Positions 42,140 to 53,139 of a stretch of 61,954 nucleotides of DNA are shown here, in pieces. The DNA is from Gracilaria gracilis (lineage: Eukaryota; Rhodophyta; Florideophyceae; Gracilariales; Gracilariaceae). The notes under the pieces are model-generated. The model ran no database searches, was not told where the DNA came from, and saw nothing but the letters and a program-made list of their open reading frames with translations. The stretch is from assembly GCA_030374805.1 (NCBI GenBank), contig JARGSG010000142.1, forward strand, positions 1 through 61,954, read 5' to 3'. Position numbers and translations under genes: made by a program. Every line of letters starts with the position of its first letter. The first letter of the stretch is position 1.

Positions 42140-42659
42140 TGTCGTACAAATACCGATAAATTTTGGGGTCGGCCTGGTGGAGGGAGCGCGCGACGGCTCA
42201 CCCTAAAGGGGAAAAACACACAACCAATATGGTAGTAGGGCACCTGAAACCCGCAGGGGCAAATGAAGTGGCAACTAGTCTAGAACGTGTAGGTGTACGG
42301 TGGTAGCGCCGTAAAACCGGAATAGTAATAGAGTAGCAAGTGACCAAGATGGTATAGTTACTGACCTAATGGTGCCTGACTTTACAATACCGGCGAGGGA
42401 AGGCGAGGTGCACCACAATATATACAAGGTGCACCGACGCAGATCTCCCATGCGGCCATGACATCATCGGCTGTATCCATGACCTACTGTCATGGGCCAG
42501 CAATGCTGAGCTATCCTAAATCAGAAACTAGAAATTAGAAATTAGAAATTAGAAATTAGAAATTAGAAAGTAGAGAATACCAATTGGGTGGAGTGCAGCC
42601 AGCAAGGCGCACAAATAGGCCCACGTGGCACCAACCCATTGAGGTTTCATTGTACTACA
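42140..42659 (-). repeat. 5' LTR of A (520 bp)
   Basis: TGTCGTACAAAT...ACTACA. A TATATA box on the minus strand near 42416-42424. It carries an expanded 7-bp ATTAGAA microsatellite (about 42527-42570) that is short in A', which accounts for much of the length difference. Confidence 0.9.
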
Positions 42660-43440
42660 GAATAGCTTCGAACGATCGTTTCATCTCCTCGGTCCTTCAG
42701 GGGCTCTTTCCGTTTCCGAGCCAGATCCAATGGCTTTGAAACATGAGAAAACCTGGGAATGAACTGTCGGCAGTAATTAGCGGCTCCTAAGAAGCTCAAC
42801 AGCTGCTTAGTAGTTTGAGGTCTTTCCCAGTTTGCGATTGCGCCTTCCTTCGTTTGATCCTTGCGATTTCACTCACCAGTGACGACGAAGCCGAATAGAT
42901 TCACTTCTTCTCGGCCTAAACGAAACTTGTCAACTCTGATGGGTATCTTCCATTTTGTCAGCCGCTCTACGACGTCTCGGAAATACTCTGCGTGCTCGGT
43001 CATGTTGTCTGAAAAGATGATAATATCATCGATGCAGACTGCAATGTACGGGACGTCGCCGAGAATCTTGTCCTTCAACTAATAAAACTTAGCAGACATA
43101 TTCCTACTTGCAAACGGTGCAGCGCGCATGCGATAGTGCGTGCCTTTCCAGCGGAAAGCGATACGGTTCCTGTCTTCCTCAGGAATAAGAAATTTGACAT
43201 ACCCATCTTCGATTTCTATTAATGGTGAACACCGCGTTGCGTCCAGATACAGAGACAACGGCGTCCAGAATGTCTTGCACGCGAGACAGAGGGTAGTTCG
43301 AATCTGGCAGGACCGAATTGAGGCGACGTAAATCCACGCATGGGCGCACATCAACAAGATTGCCTTCTCCATCTTTCTTCGGAACGCTCAGAATTGGAAA
43401 CGAGTTTGCGTAGTCTGCAGGAGCGGGTTCGATGACTTTG
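42660..43440 (-). pseudogene. pol: RT of a truncated family C element (C')
   Basis: Reads CIDDIIIFSDN at about 43010-43040, LFGFVVTGE, then LLSFLGAANYCRQFIPRF. It starts in IEDGYVKFLIPEEDRNRIAF. A TAG lies at 43079-43081. It is cut at 42659 by the LTR of A, so RNase H and integrase are missing. Confidence 0.75.
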
Positions 43441-43442
43441 GC

Positions 43443-44180
43443 TCAAAGCCACTGACTTATCTCAGCGTTGATACGATCTTCGTCTCGGCGTGATACGAAG
43501 TTGACACGGCACCAGACAGGAGCAGTGGTTAAAGGTCTGACTCTCAGTACAGCCAACGGATGGGTGCATCTAGCTGATAACGGAATATCCTGATTGCGCT
43601 TCAAAGCTTCATCCAATTCTTGCGATATACCCGCAGCACTATGTGATCTTTCGGGAGTTTCTTCAGGCTCCTTGGGAACGGGGTCGGGTGCAAGCTGCTT
43701 GATGACAGCTGAAAAGTTGACTGCTTGGGGTACGCCTTCGATAGAGTTCCCAAATTCTGGGAATTGTGGTAAACAAATTATCATATCCCGGTGAGGCGGA
43801 ATTTGTATGACCTCTGTGATGTGGGCTGTGCGAGCTCCATTTGTTATCTTAATCTCTGTCACACCCTTTTTTTCAGCCATGGCCTTTCCATGTCCATCTA
43901 GGATGCTTCCAGTCACTCGCTGTACTGGATTGCGATGCTTTTCAGCAAAGTCGCTGAAAAAGAATGTGGATGTCGCTCCAGAGTCTACCATGGCGCATCC
44001 TTCGGTGTTCTTGATTCGAACAGAGGGGTAAAGAAGCTCTGCGGCGTCTTCGGGGGCCGGCATCAGTGCACTGAGGGACGGTTTCCTTAGCTTGTCACTC
44101 TCCACAATGCTCTCCAAAAGTTGTGCCCCCGAGTCGTGATCGTCATATCTTGAGAGCGCTGCAGCTCGGCATCGGTACAA
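43443..44180 (-). pseudogene. pol: Protease region of C'
   Basis: CAMVDSGATSTFFFSDFAEKH has the retropepsin DSGA triad, followed by ITEIK-type strands, VIQIPPHRDMIICLPQF, and the linker into RT (IPLSARCTHPLAVLRVRP). It aligns along its length with 49300-50000 of the fuller copy. It is open for 245 codons. Confidence 0.75.
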
Positions 44181-44184
44181 ACGG

Positions 44185-45367
44185 AACTAGGCTGGGGTTC
44201 TGGTTCAATGGTGAAGTCCAGCGCTGCTTCAATTTGGAAATTGGCATCTTGCGGCTCCTTCTTGTCATGATCCGCACATTTGTGGCCTCGTTGCCACGGC
44301 TTCCGACAGTGGTAACATTTCGTTTCCTGTCGGAGTTGTTCTCTCGTCGCTGCGTCGGTTCTTTCCTTTCTCTGCGACGGCTCTTCGGCCTTTCATTGCG
44401 CACGGTCTCGTTCTTGGCTCTTGGAAGAGTGGGGCCCATCACGGCGCCTCTTCCCACCTTGCGATTTCTTCCGCTCAGACTTGCCAGACAGCGGATGAGG
44501 GTTTTCTCTTAGACGCAATGAGCGAGAGGAATCCAATATGATCGCACTCGATATCTCCTCTGAAATTGAAACAGAATGTCTACCATAATTAGTGCGCTTC
44601 CAAATGTTGAGTGTAGCTGCGCGAGCTACCTGAATGAGGTCCTGTGGATTCACATCCAATCCATGAATGTATACTGCCACCAGCGTCTCATCGTCATCAC
44701 GACGACCAGTGCGTGTCATGAGGCTGGTGAATATATCGCTGTACTCCTGTACTGTCTCAGAGGGCCTCTGCGAGATCGTGATCAGATCTCGTATGAACTT
44801 GTCCTTTATCGTAGGTGACTAAAAATGTTGCAGAAAGTTATCATGCACGTGGCTCCAATCTCATCCTGATAGATTCCTTTAAGCCCATTGTCTGCCAAAC
44901 CAATTCAACGAGGTCATCAATGCGGGAAGCCATAGGTCTTCTGGCACCTAATGTGCCGTGAGCAAGGCCTTTACCTTCCCAAGGAATTCAAAAGGATCCT
45001 TAATTGCCGTGGACTCGCTTCATCTAAACGAAGGCAAAAGAGGTATGCGATACCTCGATGGGCGGCTGCCTCCAATCGAGTGGTTTGCATTCATGCCGGC
45101 AGTAGTGGTTGAAAAGATCGACAAAGTTGTTTTTATTCTCTTCTTCGCCATCTCAATGTGTCGCATGACGCTTTCTCTTTTGAGTTCCACAGCCTTAACA
45201 CGCCTATTAACCTCCTTCTCACTCCCGGCATCCAGTTCTTCGTAATTAACTGATGTAAGCTCGCAGAATCCTTCCTCTGACTTTAAGAACGAGGCAAAAA
45301 GACTCGTCATCTCGGTTTCCTGGCGCTTGAGCAGTGCGCTCATAACTGTCGAAGCGTCGTGCTCCAT
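44185..45367 (-). pseudogene. gag: Gag of C'
   Basis: Starts MEHDASTVMSALLKRQETEM, a coiled-coil-like N-terminus shared with the copy at 51586. The capsid end reads GRRDDDETLVAVYIHGLD and ARAATLNIWKRTN. The zinc knuckle CYHCRKPWQRGHKC is legible at about 44275-44320 in a shifted frame. Multiple frameshifts. Confidence 0.65.
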
Positions 45368-45409
45368 TTTGTTGAGACACAGAGAAAAAAGTTGGGTGCT
45401 CTATTGAAA

Positions 45410-45560
45410 ATAGTGTGGTGTTCAGGACAAGAGGAGGGGGACGAAGAAGTTCAATTAGACGCCTGTCAGCGGATCTCTAGTTTGCGAATCAGTCCGCGGG
45501 GTTTTTAAAGAAACCCGCAAACGGTTCTAAAAAACCTGCATTGATATAGAGTAATGTTCT
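45410..45560 (-). repeat. Remnant of the 5' LTR of C'
   Basis: A TG start near 45419, then AGAGGAGG, GAAGAAGTTCAATTAGACGCCTG and TCTCTAG align loosely with the start of the 307-bp LTRs at 46452 and 51633. The right end is not definable. Confidence 0.4.
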
Positions 45561-45901
45561 ACCGTGTCATAAATGACTACTACAAGCTCAGCGAATTCTC
45601 TTCAGTGTCTGTTATGGTGTTTGTAAGCCCTTGCAGACACGAAGCGTGGCTTGAAGCCTGGCGTCCAGCTTGAATCACGTTGCACGGCTTCAAGTGCTGT
45701 GTGCGGCTTGGATATTAACGTTCTCCTTCCACCGTTTTCTTTGCTGTATGGCTTCATTACGATACATAAAACTCTTTGGTGGAGAGTCACTGCGTAGTTC
45801 TACGAAATGAATCGGTGGACGAAGTAGCCAAGTCAGATCTCGAGCTCCCACTTTTTTGGCATATAAGTGTTCCCGTTGACCATATCAATGTAGTACCATA
45901 A

Positions 45902-46432
45902 ATGAGACACAAAAAGCAAAGAAAAAGTATTTTGCACTTCAAAAAGTACGACATGGTGGAAGATAACGATGCGATACTGTCAGAGATGACTCTGGAGAAG
46001 AGTGCCACTGGACATCTTCCAGAACTTCACCCTGTCAGCTCTTATTTAAACAGAAAGGTGCTGAGATGCGATTGCGGCACTGACACCAAGAAAAACTTGG
46101 ACCACGTTCTGTGTTGCTGTCCACGAACAAACAGAGCTCGGCGCGACAAATTATCAGCCCCACGTGAAAGAAAAGATAAATCCCTGATAGATATGATTAA
46201 GGGGTGGCCATTACGGTTTTTTGACTTTCTTCAAGAGAGAGAACCACCTTTATATTCGATCTGTAGGGAGCCATCTTGCTGCCTCGGAACCAGGGCGGCT
46301 GACCACAGTAAAGAAGAAGAAAAAAGAACACTCTTTGGGAGACTTGAGAGTCTTTGGGGCACTTTATACTCTTTCGATTTGCATGGGCGCGCAATAGACC
46401 TTTCAGTCCATAGGGCGGTGCAAGAACACTGA
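45902..46432 (+). pseudogene. C-terminal end of a non-LTR (LINE-type) reverse transcriptase
   Basis: The motif RCDCGTDTKKNLDHVLCCCP matches the Cys/His finger near the C-terminus of many LINE ORF2 proteins (CxC...H...C followed by arginines). The next 90 residues are helical with no motif I recognise. The endonuclease and RT are missing, as expected for a 5'-truncated insertion; no poly(A) is visible. Confidence 0.5.
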
Positions 46433-46451
46433 AAATCGCTTGTTACCTCTT

Positions 46452-46758
46452 TGGAAGACAGAGGAAGACGAGAGCCCAAAGAGTTGAATCAGACACCTGC
46501 TGGGTCTCTACTTTTATTTGGCCGCTGGCGGCCGGTTAAATAGCGAGCCTGGATCGCACGAAGCTCGCTCGGGCGGTAGTCATGACCGCCCGCGCGGTAA
46601 GGACACCTACGCAAAAGCTGACCACCCACGCTAGTCGTCAGAAACAGAGATCAATACTGTGAAAGACTATCACTACCGCGCATTTGCGAGTAGCCAGGCA
46701 GCCTACTGCAGCCGGCAGTTACAAGTGTTCTTCTGAATTGTAGGCCCGCAGCATGACA
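46452..46758 (-). repeat. 3' LTR of C (307 bp)
   Basis: On the minus strand TGTCATGCTGCGGGCC...TCTTCCA. Matches the right-hand LTR along its length with scattered differences. Confidence 0.85.
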
Positions 46759-46771
46759 TCACCCCCCCAGG
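46759..46771 (-). other. Polypurine tract of C
   Basis: CTGGGGGGGTGA on the minus strand directly before the 3' LTR. Confidence 0.65.
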
Positions 46772-47092
46772 TCAGTCCTTGTGCACTATTTTTGTGCTAC
46801 GCGTGGGACGGACCGAGTTCCAATACTTTCGTATGACATCAATGTCGTTGAAGTTTTCTAACGGTTCCCATCCTGGCGCAACATCCTTGTCCTTCCACTC
46901 CAAGTAGAAGCTAAGTTTTCCATTCTTCTCGGTACGATGGTTCACAATCTTCTTAACCTCAAACGTGCTGTTGGCATAGGCTGGCTCACCGTTCCTACGA
47001 GTAGCCATCTTCAAATGATCGGGAGGTACAGTACGCTTCAAAACATCAAGCTCATCGCACAACACATACGCGCCTCCGCGGTTCCTGTGCAC
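46772..47092 (-). CDS. Chromodomain of C
   Basis: STFEVKKIVNHRTEKNGKLS, then FYLEWKDKDVAPGWEPLENF and a C-terminal helix (DIDVIRKYWNS). The aromatic cage candidates F, W and W/Y are in place. It is the best-preserved chromodomain in the window and lies between integrase and polypurine tract, as in chromoviruses. Confidence 0.8.
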   Translation of the reverse strand: MHRNRGGAYVLCDELDVLKRTVPPDHLKMATRRNGEPAYANSTFEVKKIVNHRTEKNGKLSFYLEWKDKDVAPGWEPLENFNDIDVIRKYWNSVRPTRSTKIVHKD

Positions 47093-47122
47093 TACAGTAA
47101 ACGGGCCTTCGAACTTCGGATC

Positions 47123-47940
47123 TCACTTAGACTCCTTGCTTACATCCTTCATCATCACCAAAGATCCCTGAGGAAATGCATCGTGTCCTAACATTCTGCG
47201 GCCGCTAGAAAAGATTTTCGAATCTATTCCTTTTACCTTCAGAACTCTTTCCTTCACTGCCGGGAACACATGTTCAGAGATCATTTCCTGATGTTTCCTC
47301 CAGAGCTGCATTCCTATGTTTGACTTCGTCTTTGTAGACCCAAACGGCTCGAACCCTTTCATTTTACTACTGAACATCAATGAGAATGATATGGATGCTG
47401 TAAGAGCTGCAGCTTTGCAATTGTACGCCAACTGGACGTAAGGAACAAACTCTTCCCATTTGTGCAAAGCCCCGTCAAGCTCCCTCAGCATCATGGTTTC
47501 TACGGTACCATTGACTCTCTCAACTGCACCATTGGCCCACGGGTTGTACGGCGATATGGTCCGATGGTTGATTCCGTTGAGTGCTTCCACCAGCTCGTTG
47601 ACGAATTCGGAGCCGTTGTCGGACTGTATTATATTCGGAACCCCGAAGATAGCCATGACTTCCCACGACGCACGAGTGACCTGCTCCATTCTTTCGCTTT
47701 TCAGCGAACGGAGTATTGCAAACTTGGTCATGAGAAACAAAATTGTCAGCAAGGTGTTGTACCCACCGTCAGATTCTGGCAGAGGAGTGATCAAGTCTAC
47801 CGCGACGTGGCCCCAAAACATATCCGCCGTGATCCCGTTCAGAGGGTGGAAACCCCGCTTCTGTATGTTGTAGCGTAGGCAAGGAATGCAGGAGCCCGTC
47901 TCTTGATTGATGTATTTCCTTATGCCGTCCCACCAGTAAC
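47123..47940 (-). pseudogene. pol: Integrase of C
   Basis: First Asp in GHVAVDLITPLPES, second in IIQSDNGSEFVNELV, Glu in GAVERVNGTVETM. The N-terminal zinc region is partly legible right of 47830 (GSCIPCLRYN). The core is open for 232 codons. A frame break separates it from the chromodomain at about 47120. Confidence 0.8.
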
Positions 47941-47950
47941 CGTCATTTCA

Positions 47951-48340
47951 TTACTTGGTGAAGACTTCTGTTTCGCCGAAGTGGCCAAATAAATGCGAAC
48001 GCTCGACAAGGGAGCGTCTCTCCTCTTCAACCACCGGCGCTGTGTTGTCTCGAACAAGCTGTGAGACGGTCAGGCTTGCGAGCGTGACACTCTTCATCTT
48101 GCGACTTAGTGCATCGGCCAGGCCGTTGTGTGGTCCGGGCAGATGCACGATGCGAAAAGAGAATTCAACAATGAGGTCAAACCACCTCGCGAGCATGGGG
48201 TTGAGAAGTCTCTGGGTGTGTAGAAATGTCAACGCTCTGTGATCTGTGTAGAGCGTCAAGAACTTATTGAGTAGGTAGCATCGAAACTTCCCTAGGGCCC
48301 AAACGATGGCAAGAAGTTCCTTCTTTGTAGCCCCGTAGTT
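47951..48340 (-). pseudogene. pol: RNase H of C
   Basis: TLYTDHRALTFLHTQRLL and GLADALSRKMKS. The part before it (ATKKELLAIVWAL) is in the same frame after a TAG near 48344. The tail includes the FGHFGETEVFTK end typical before the integrase zinc domain. Confidence 0.7.
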
Positions 48341-48343
48341 CTT

Positions 48344-48760
48344 CTAGGACTTCGACAGGGAGCGAGACGCAAAGGCAACGAACTGCATCTCTCCATTTGC
48401 ATCCTTATGGCCCAACCACGTTCCAATACCGTATTCTGAGGCGTCTGTGCCGACGAAAAATTCCTTGTTGTCGATGGGGTACGTCAGAGTCACTTCTTTT
48501 GCTACATGTTTCCTGATAGTTTCAAAAGCGTTGTCCATTTCTGGGGTCCAGTGAAGAGATCCTTTCTTCTTGCGCGTGGCGTCGAGAGGCTGCGACACGT
48601 GAGAGAAACGAGGAATGAATGGGCGGTAATAGTTGGCAGCCCCCAGAAAGCTGAGCAACAGCTTGATTGTTTTCGGCCGCTCCCATTCCGTTATAGCTTT
48701 CGCCTTAGCAGGATCTTTTCGGATTCCGCTTCCAGTCACCACGAAGCCGAGCAAGTGCAC
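48344..48760 (-). pseudogene. pol: RT C-terminal part of C
   Basis: HLLGFVVTGSGIRKDPAKAK, LLSFLGAANYYRPFIPRF and TYPIDNKEFFVGTDASEYG (RNase H start). It is separated by a frame change from the upstream RT. Confidence 0.75.
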
Positions 48761-48821
48761 CTGATTCTGCCCAAACCTGCATTTGTCGGCCCTTATCTGA
48801 ATGTCTCAGGTGGTGAGCCGA

Positions 48822-50342
48822 TCAATGACAAACTTCATGTGTTCTACATGGTCCGCCAAGCATCGCTAAAAGATGATTATGTCGTCGATATAAACTTCTA
48901 TGAAAAGGCACTTGACTGAAGATTTTGTCCATGAGCTGCTGAAATTTAGCTGACATCGTCTTGATCCCAAAGGGGGCAGCACACATTCTGTAGTGAACCC
49001 CGTTCCAGCGAAAAGCCACGTATTTCCTATCCTCTTCGGGAATTGGGAAACGGAACCAGTTATACCTGATGTCCAACGTGGTAAACACGGCGTCTGGACA
49101 CGTGAAACTTCCAACAGCGTCTGAGATGTCTTGAACACGTGGTAAAGGATAATCCGCGTCCGGTAAACAGGAGTTGAGGCGCTGAAGGTCAATAAATGGG
49201 CGACAATCTACCAGCTTGCCATTCCCATCCTTCTTTGGCACGCCAAGGATCGGGAAAGAAGTTGCACACTCTGCTGGCGCTGGCTCGATGGATTTTGCAG
49301 ATAGCCAACGAGAGATTTCGGCGGTGACTCGTGTTTCGTCCTTCTTAGACACAAAGTTGACACGCGACCATATCGGTGACGTTACCGTTGGCCTAATGCG
49401 CAGCACAGCCAATGGATGGGAGCATCGCGCCGACAACGGTATCTTCTGGCTCCGACTCAATGCCTGTGCAACTTCATCAGAGAGATCGTCTGCCGCGTGA
49501 GCCCCCTGCTCTTCATACTCCCTCTCCGCATGAGCTGGATTGGGCGTATGCTGGTGTTCCTCGGACGAGGACCGGGTGGCTTGTGGGATCCCTTCGATTG
49601 TATAGCCTAATACTGGGAAGTGGAGGAGCCCAATGACCATATCACGCCGGGCAGGCATTTTCATGAGTTCAGCAGTGATCGTGGCTGATTTGCCTCCATT
49701 CTTCACAGTAATATTGGCCATTCCCTTACGCTCCGCCATAACCTGCCCGCATTCATCGTAAATGCTGCCGTGGACTTCCTGGACTGGAATCCGATGATTT
49801 CGAACGAAATCCGCTGATATGAACGGCAATGTAGCTCCACAGTCCACCATAGCCCACCCATCAGTTCCGTTGATCTGCAATGGGGTGTAAAGCAGTTCGG
49901 AAGCGTCATTGGAGGCGGCAAAGAGTGCACTAACCGTAGGGTATTTCTTCTTTTCGGCACCTTCGAGCTCCAACTCCAGCTGCGCTTCTGAGTAATGTTC
50001 GTCATATCCAAACAGCGCACGGAGATTAGAACCGTCAAGTTCCATATCGTCTGCGGTTGGTGCAGCCAGTGCCTGGACCTGCACGGTTGCCGCAAGGGGT
50101 TCTCTCTTCTCATCCGGGGCACACTTGTGCCCTGGTTGCCATTGTTTCCTGCATCGAAAGCACTTCTTTTCTCTCCTGAGCTGCTCCCTGGTAGCCTTAT
50201 CCATTGATTTGGATTTCTCTCGGTCCGGATCTTCGGACTTCTTGCCATGTTCAGAAGTACGGCGGGCACCAGAGTTTGCTTGCATCACTCGCTTCTTCTT
50301 ACCTCCAAACTGCTTCTGGACTTCAACTTTTCCAGACAGCAT
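48822..50342 (-). pseudogene. pol: Gag end, protease and RT N-terminal part of C
   Basis: Zinc knuckle KKCFRCRKQWQPGHKC, protease active site WAMVDCGATLPFISADF (Cys for Ser/Thr), linker IPLSARCSHPLAVLRI, then RT blocks FPILGVPKKDGNGKLVDCRPF, FTTLDIRYNWFRFPIPEED and APFGIKTMSAKF. The catalytic YIDDIIIF lies in the next frame at about 48870-48900. Gag-pol is a single reading frame here for 506 codons. Confidence 0.8.
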
Positions 50343-50343
50343 G

Positions 50344-51586
50344 CTACGCTCTGCACGCCGTTTAGACGAGCGAAAAGAATGGACTGTAATCGCGCTTGAG
50401 ATATCTTCTGCAATTGAAACTGCTGGAGTGCCTTAGTGTGTTCGCTTCCACATGTTCAATGTGGCCGCGCGGGCCACGTGCATTAGCTCCAGCAAGGATG
50501 GGTCCAATTCTTCGATGAACATTGCCACCAGCGTTTCATCATCGTCCTGACGCCCAGTGCGAGAAATCAGGCTTGTGAATCGATCACTGTACTCCTGAAC
50601 CGACTCGGAAGGCTCCTGATTGATCGTCATGAGATCGCGTAGCAGCTTGTCGCAAATGGATGGGGAGTCAAAGTGGTGTGGGAAGAGTGCATGAATCTTC
50701 TCCCAGTCTGCTCCCGAAAGAGCCTTTTCCGCCAATTGTCTGTCGTAGCCATCCAGAGTCGTCAATAACGCTGGAAACCGACGCTCACGCGGAACCTCGC
50801 GGGCCGACAGCACAGGTTTGGTCCTTCCAATGAACTCAAAAAGGTCCTTGATGGCGTTCGGATGGCTGCCTCAAAACCAAGGCAGTGTCGAGATTCGATT
50901 TCAAACAGTGCAAAAGCCAACAGACGATTGGGCATGAGCATTGCTCGGGTCCGTAACGAACAACAGTCGCCGGGTGGTGGCTACACGCTTTGATGCTGTT
51001 TTGATGTGTTTCATCACATCTTCACGTTGCTCTTTCACAAGTCTGTGTTCTCGGAAATAAAATGTCACAATCAAAAATGCTAGATTTGGTGACCGATTAT
51101 CTGGTGACCTTTTTCAATTTTTTTCCGATATTTGGGTTGGATATGAGGACATACATATTTGGTGTGCTAGTTTGGGATTCAAAATTTGCAGTTCTGAAAA
51201 TTTTCCAGTTCCATACCTAGCATATATGAAATTCTAAAACTGGCGAACTTCCAGAAATGCAAATTTTGAATGTCAAAATAGCACACTAAATACGTATTTC
51301 TTCATATCAAACCTAAATATCGGAAGAAAATTCAAAAAAGTCACCAAATAATCGGTCACCAAAACTAGTAATTTTGAATGTTAAATTCCGTTTCCGAGAA
51401 CACAGACGCATCATGGAGCCGACGTTGGCACTTTTTCTTACGAGCTGCGTCAAGATCATCACAGTTGACTTTAACCAGGGCGTAGTACTCTTTCTCCAGT
51501 TTTACGAAAGAGGCAGATAACGATTTCATCTCTGGTTCTTGACGTCGCAACAGCGTCTCCACGTCTGCAAAAAATCCTTCATCCAT
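50344..51586 (-). pseudogene. gag: Gag N-terminal part of C, split by a MITE
   Basis: Starts MDEGFFADVETLLRRQEPEM (51586). It runs to RRLHDA, then the MITE (51041-51407), and resumes LVKEQREDVMKHIKTA. The capsid region ends ...ARAATLNMWKRTH at 50433 and is recognisable by alignment with C'. Confidence 0.65.
51041..51407. mobile_element. MITE 3 (367 bp), almost fully palindromic
   Basis: Ends GTCTGTGTTCTCGGAAA in inverted orientation. The arms remain alignable for about 120-180 bp, including GGTGACCGATTAT(C/T)TGGTGAC and CCGATATTT. The terminal GTGTTCTCGGAA and subterminal TGCTAGATTT also occur at the ends of the 8.3-kb segment at 13946-22241. Not coding. Confidence 0.8.
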
Positions 51587-51632
51587 GCTATAGAAAGCTG
51601 GAGAAGTCGCGTTGGTCGATTGAAAAAAATTA

Positions 51633-51939
51633 TGGAAGACAGAAGAAGGCGAGGGACCAAAGAGTCCAATCAGACACCTGCTGGGTCTCTACTTTTATTT
51701 GGCTGCTGGGAGCCGGTTCAGTATTGAGCCTGGATCACACCAAGCTTGCTCGGGCGGTAGTTTTCACCGCCCGCGTGGTAAGGGCACCTACGCAGAAGCC
51801 TGCCACCCACGCTAGTCGTGAGGAACAGAGATCAATACTGTGAAATGCCACCATTACCGTGCATTTGCGAGTAGCCAGGCAGCCTGCTACAACGGGCAGT
51901 TACAAGTCTTCTTCTGAATTGTAGGCCCGCAGCATGACA
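51633..51939 (-). repeat. 5' LTR of C (307 bp)
   Basis: Collinear with 46452-46758. Confidence 0.85.
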
Positions 51940-53139
51940 AATTCATCTGTTTATTATCAAATGAGCTCATGACGGGGTGTCCAGATGGGTTACAAGGCTA
52001 TGATAGTTTCAATGTGTCTTTGGTGTGAAGGCTTGACTCCTTTTTCTGGACCCAGCATCTTTCCTTCCTGACGTAGCAGAAAGCTGACATCAGTGAACAA
52101 GAGAATTGCTCGACAACGTCTTCGTCACGACGATCGACGACGATCGACGACGATCGATGACGATCGATGACGATCGATGCGACACAACCCGCAATGACGC
52201 AAATGCGCGGATGGCGAGAGCAGTGTTTTTCCGAGAGGATGCCGATGCCACAGTCCCCAGAATCCTATCTTTAGGCTAGGGCGAACAATTACCGAGTTCG
52301 TACCGTAATTGTGAAGTTCAAAGTTTCCTTTAAATTTTTAATTTTACTGCTCGTCTACGTGTGCGCTGTGGCCGGGCTGATGAGGGCTAGGCCAGCCTTG
52401 CTGGCACGTCGTGCAACCGCCACCGTCGGCAGGACATTCCCACGCGTGTCAGAAATTACTGTACTTCGGCGAGAGGAACCGCGTCTCGTGATCGCCTCAC
52501 GATGCGCCGCTCTGGGGGTCGGGCGCGTTCATACGTTTCCCTTGTAGCAAAAGCACGACAATGGGAGACCGTGAGGGGCTGATCGTCTTCATTCTTCTCA
52601 AAGAACTGCATTGGCTCGACTGCGTCGGCTGCCGTTAACAGTCCTATCATCTCATATTACCCCTTTGCTTCTCTCGCCATTGCCGTCCTCCGGTTGCTAG
52701 CCGACCTTGTCCTCTCGCAGAGAGATGGGTACCTATACAGAGTATCTATTATGTATCATACTTCGATCCAAATTAAGCTGCGTGAGATGAATCTGAGGTT
52801 AATAATCCCAGGTCAGAGCAAGTGTAATACCCTTGGCACGGCAGGTGATAGAATTCTGTTGCGTAGGAACAAATGGATTTTCAGGTCGTCGATTGGCTTT
52901 TGTTCCCAGAGGGAGGGAGCAGTGCGGATCTTGCCCCTTAATTTACATAAGTAACATTACGGCACAGGCAGAAGTTTGTTCGTGAAGTGCAGCACTGCGT
53001 CGAGCTTCGCGAAAATCGCGCGCCCTCTGGTTGCCCACAAAATAGTGTGATTTTAAGCCCCTCCTGAAGGTGAAGGCACAAAACCTACTAACTTTACACA
53101 GACTACTCGCATTTACGTGCTCATAAAGTCCTTCATTTC
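51940..53139. other. No confident gene; contains a short minisatellite
   Basis: About 52130-52180 is roughly five 10-bp units ACGATCGA(C/T)G. An ORF at 52311-52547 begins MKFKVSFKFLILLLVYVCAVAG, signal-peptide-like, but has nothing recognisable after it. Confidence 0.4.

Larger units (their letters stand above)
35040..42659 (-). mobile_element. Ty3/Gypsy element A (5' complete, 3' LTR missing)
   Basis: Order on the minus strand: LTR (42140-42659), primer site, gag, protease, RT, RNase H, integrase, chromodomain cut at WYG. No family A LTR lies at the left end. It sits in the RT of a family C copy on its right. Confidence 0.85.
46452..51939 (-). mobile_element. Ty3/Gypsy element C with both LTRs
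   Basis: Two 307-bp LTRs (46452-46758 and 51633-51939), minus-strand order gag, protease, RT, RNase H, integrase, chromodomain. The internal region is interrupted by a MITE. I found no matching 5-bp duplication at the outer edges (CTCTT versus AATTC). Confidence 0.85.

Noticed and set aside
8747..42660. Idea that the C fragments at 7838-8747 and 42660-45367 are one element split by A
   Set aside because: Aligned to the fuller copy at 46452-51939, about 830 bp would be missing between them, and the flanks show no 5-bp duplication.
46452..51939. Target duplication flanking element C
   Set aside because: The five bases outside the two LTRs differ, so the borders may have been rearranged or mutated.
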